In this document: one piece after another, positions 63,106 to 64,000 of the stretch
How the letters are laid out: each line of letters starts with the position of its first letter
Numbering within the stretch: the stretch's first letter is position 1
NCBI GenBank assembly: GCA_963971575.1
Contig: OZ020611.1
Location: forward strand, 143,742,419-143,806,418
Direction: 5' to 3'
DNA: 64,000 bases
Origin: Liopterus haemorrhoidalis
Taxonomy: Eukaryota > Arthropoda > Insecta > Coleoptera > Dytiscidae
Program-made: the position numbers and the translations under genes
The notes under the pieces: model-generated
Told to the model about the DNA's origin: nothing
The model's input: only the letters and a program-made list of their open reading frames with translations
Database searches by the model: none

Positions 63106-63226
63106 TAGAAAATATATTCATTTTTCCTACGATACCGGTATCGATACTTGTTATTCGATACTATCGATACCCAAATATCGATTCTCAGTATCGCATATCC
63201 CTAGATATTGGACTGGCTCTAAAAAG

Positions 63227-63312
63227 CAGGGATGGGAGTCGGAGTCGGGAGTCGAGGAGTCGAAGCTTTTTGGAGGAGTCGGAGTCGGAAAAAGTTATCG
63301 ACTCCCGACTCT
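63227..63312. mobile_element. left end of a hAT element with GGAGTCGGAGTCG motifs
   Basis: It starts CAGGGATGGGAGTCGGAGTC and carries GAGTCGG/CGACTCC repeats in both orientations up to 63312. The right end is not visible before the window ends. The short plus frames across it are artefacts of the motif. Confidence 0.55.
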
Positions 63313-63837
63313 TTGATTACATTTTTTTACGACAGCAAAATACCATACTACCAGAATTTTTTAAAGCACGAAAACAGGAACGACATTTTGTTCTCTGTTC
63401 ATGAACGAAAATGAAATTAAAAATATTCAAAACCGGTTTTACACGGTTTCCTTCATGCTTTCCAGTTAAAAATTTAATTAATATTGTTAGTGTTAACAGA
63501 TTAATGATGTAGAATAAAGATTTTTGATTTATATAAAATTTTTCTTTTTCTGTATACTTTGTTTATTATGTTTAAACGGAACTAAACTGGATTTTTATTT
63601 TCTCAAGTTGTAACGAGCTTTGTGATTATTCCATGTTTCATGTTGGGAGGTAAAATTTATATGTCAATAGAAAAAAGTGACATGTTATGAAAATAAAGTA
63701 TATAAAATACAAAACAAAAATTTTTAAAATTAATATATTCGAAAATTTGTTTGTAAATGACTCAATACTCAAAATGAAATGAAAATGACATTTTATAAAA
63801 ACAGCTCACCCCAACCCAAGATATTTAATATAAGTAT
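63313..63837. other. intergenic or hAT interior, no recognised gene
   Basis: AT-rich; no coding motif. Confidence 0.3.
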
Positions 63838-63935
63838 AGTCTGTTTCTTTGGTTTAAGCGGAATTAGATATCGAAATCTACTACCTTTTAAGGATTGAAT
63901 GAGGCTTTGTATCATTTTATTTAAGATAAGCCCAC
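63838..63935. mobile_element. TTAGGCGGAACTA-family MITE, partial, near window end
   Basis: TAGTCTGTTTCTTTGGTTTA with AGCGGAATTAGA matches the termini at 18691 and 18833. The rest diverges or runs off the window. Confidence 0.6.
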
Positions 63936-64000
63936 TTTGATCGTTAAAAAGTGAACTCGTGATAACGTAAGAAAATAAAAATAGACTTTACAATTTATGA

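Larger units (their letters stand above)
57735..63203 (+). mobile_element. 5.47-kb hAT element with GTATCGATAC motifs, TSD GATATTGG
   Basis: The left end TAGGGATGATCCGATACTAT and the reverse of the right end TAGGGATATGCGATACTGAG sit between identical GATATTGG (57727-57734, 63204-63211). (G/A)GTATCGATAC motifs occur repeatedly within about 110 bp of each end. It contains the last part of a hAT transposase, a MITE and a Helitron, which account for most of its length. Removing those leaves about 0.86 kb, so the transposase was already mostly deleted. Confidence 0.92.

Noticed and set aside
57735..63203. Idea that this is a cargo-carrying giant transposon with host genes
   Set aside because: The interior is explained by a MITE and a Helitron with their own ends; no host gene is present.
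63035..63414. Plus frames rich in GVGVGS/ESE
   Set aside because: They run from the Helitron end through the hAT terminus into the GGAGTCGG motif array; no coding signal.

Overview
This window reads as animal, most likely insect, intergenic DNA. By eye it is about two-thirds A+T. There are no operons and no ribosome-binding sites, and I recognise no host gene, exon chain, rRNA or functional tRNA. Nearly everything identifiable is a transposable element or its debris: mariner/Tc1 and DD41D transposons, hAT elements and hAT MITEs, Helitrons, Jockey/CR1/I/Dong-like non-LTR retrotransposon pieces, a Copia-like solo LTR, tRNA-derived SINEs and several unnamed repeats. The mix of mariner lineages fits an insect, but I cannot name a species.

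Layout. 1-9.4 kb: hAT-type elements nested up to three deep around 5.5-7.5 kb. An inverted paralogue at 8.05-8.24 kb preserves the empty target site of one insertion. 9.4-12.8 kb: a hAT MITE and a decayed Jockey-clade element on the minus strand. 12.8-21 kb: a deleted mariner, two inverted copies of a 1.05-kb element, and between them a hAT element with ACATCGATGT palindromes. 21-26 kb: a MITE split by a hAT insertion, a mariner remnant and the first DD41D transposon. 26-33 kb: an interrupted LINE, Dong-like insertions in TAA repeats, a tRNA-derived SINE, and a Tc1-like element carrying a LINE insertion. 33-39.6 kb: the second DD41D copy (the best-preserved transposase here), a chimeric-looking IS630-type fragment, a deleted mariner beside a long-TIR DUF4817-type element, and a hAT element. 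40-50 kb: a Helitron end, an RT remnant, MITEs, a solo LTR and a near-perfect 748-bp hairpin element at 46.8-47.5 kb. 50-57.6 kb: Harbinger, DD41D copy 3, hAT and Tc1 remnants, and an unexplained GC-rich block. 57.7-63.2 kb: a 5.47-kb hAT with an exact 8-bp target duplication, containing a Helitron with two 5' ends and a degenerate tandem array of about 0.4-kb units.

No genes here work together in a pathway. The interest lies in how the elements are built and nested: exact target-site duplications date insertions relative to one another, several transposases have lost internal segments while keeping their ends, and different hAT families each carry their own short palindrome arrays near the termini. 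All family calls come from reading motifs. No database search was possible.
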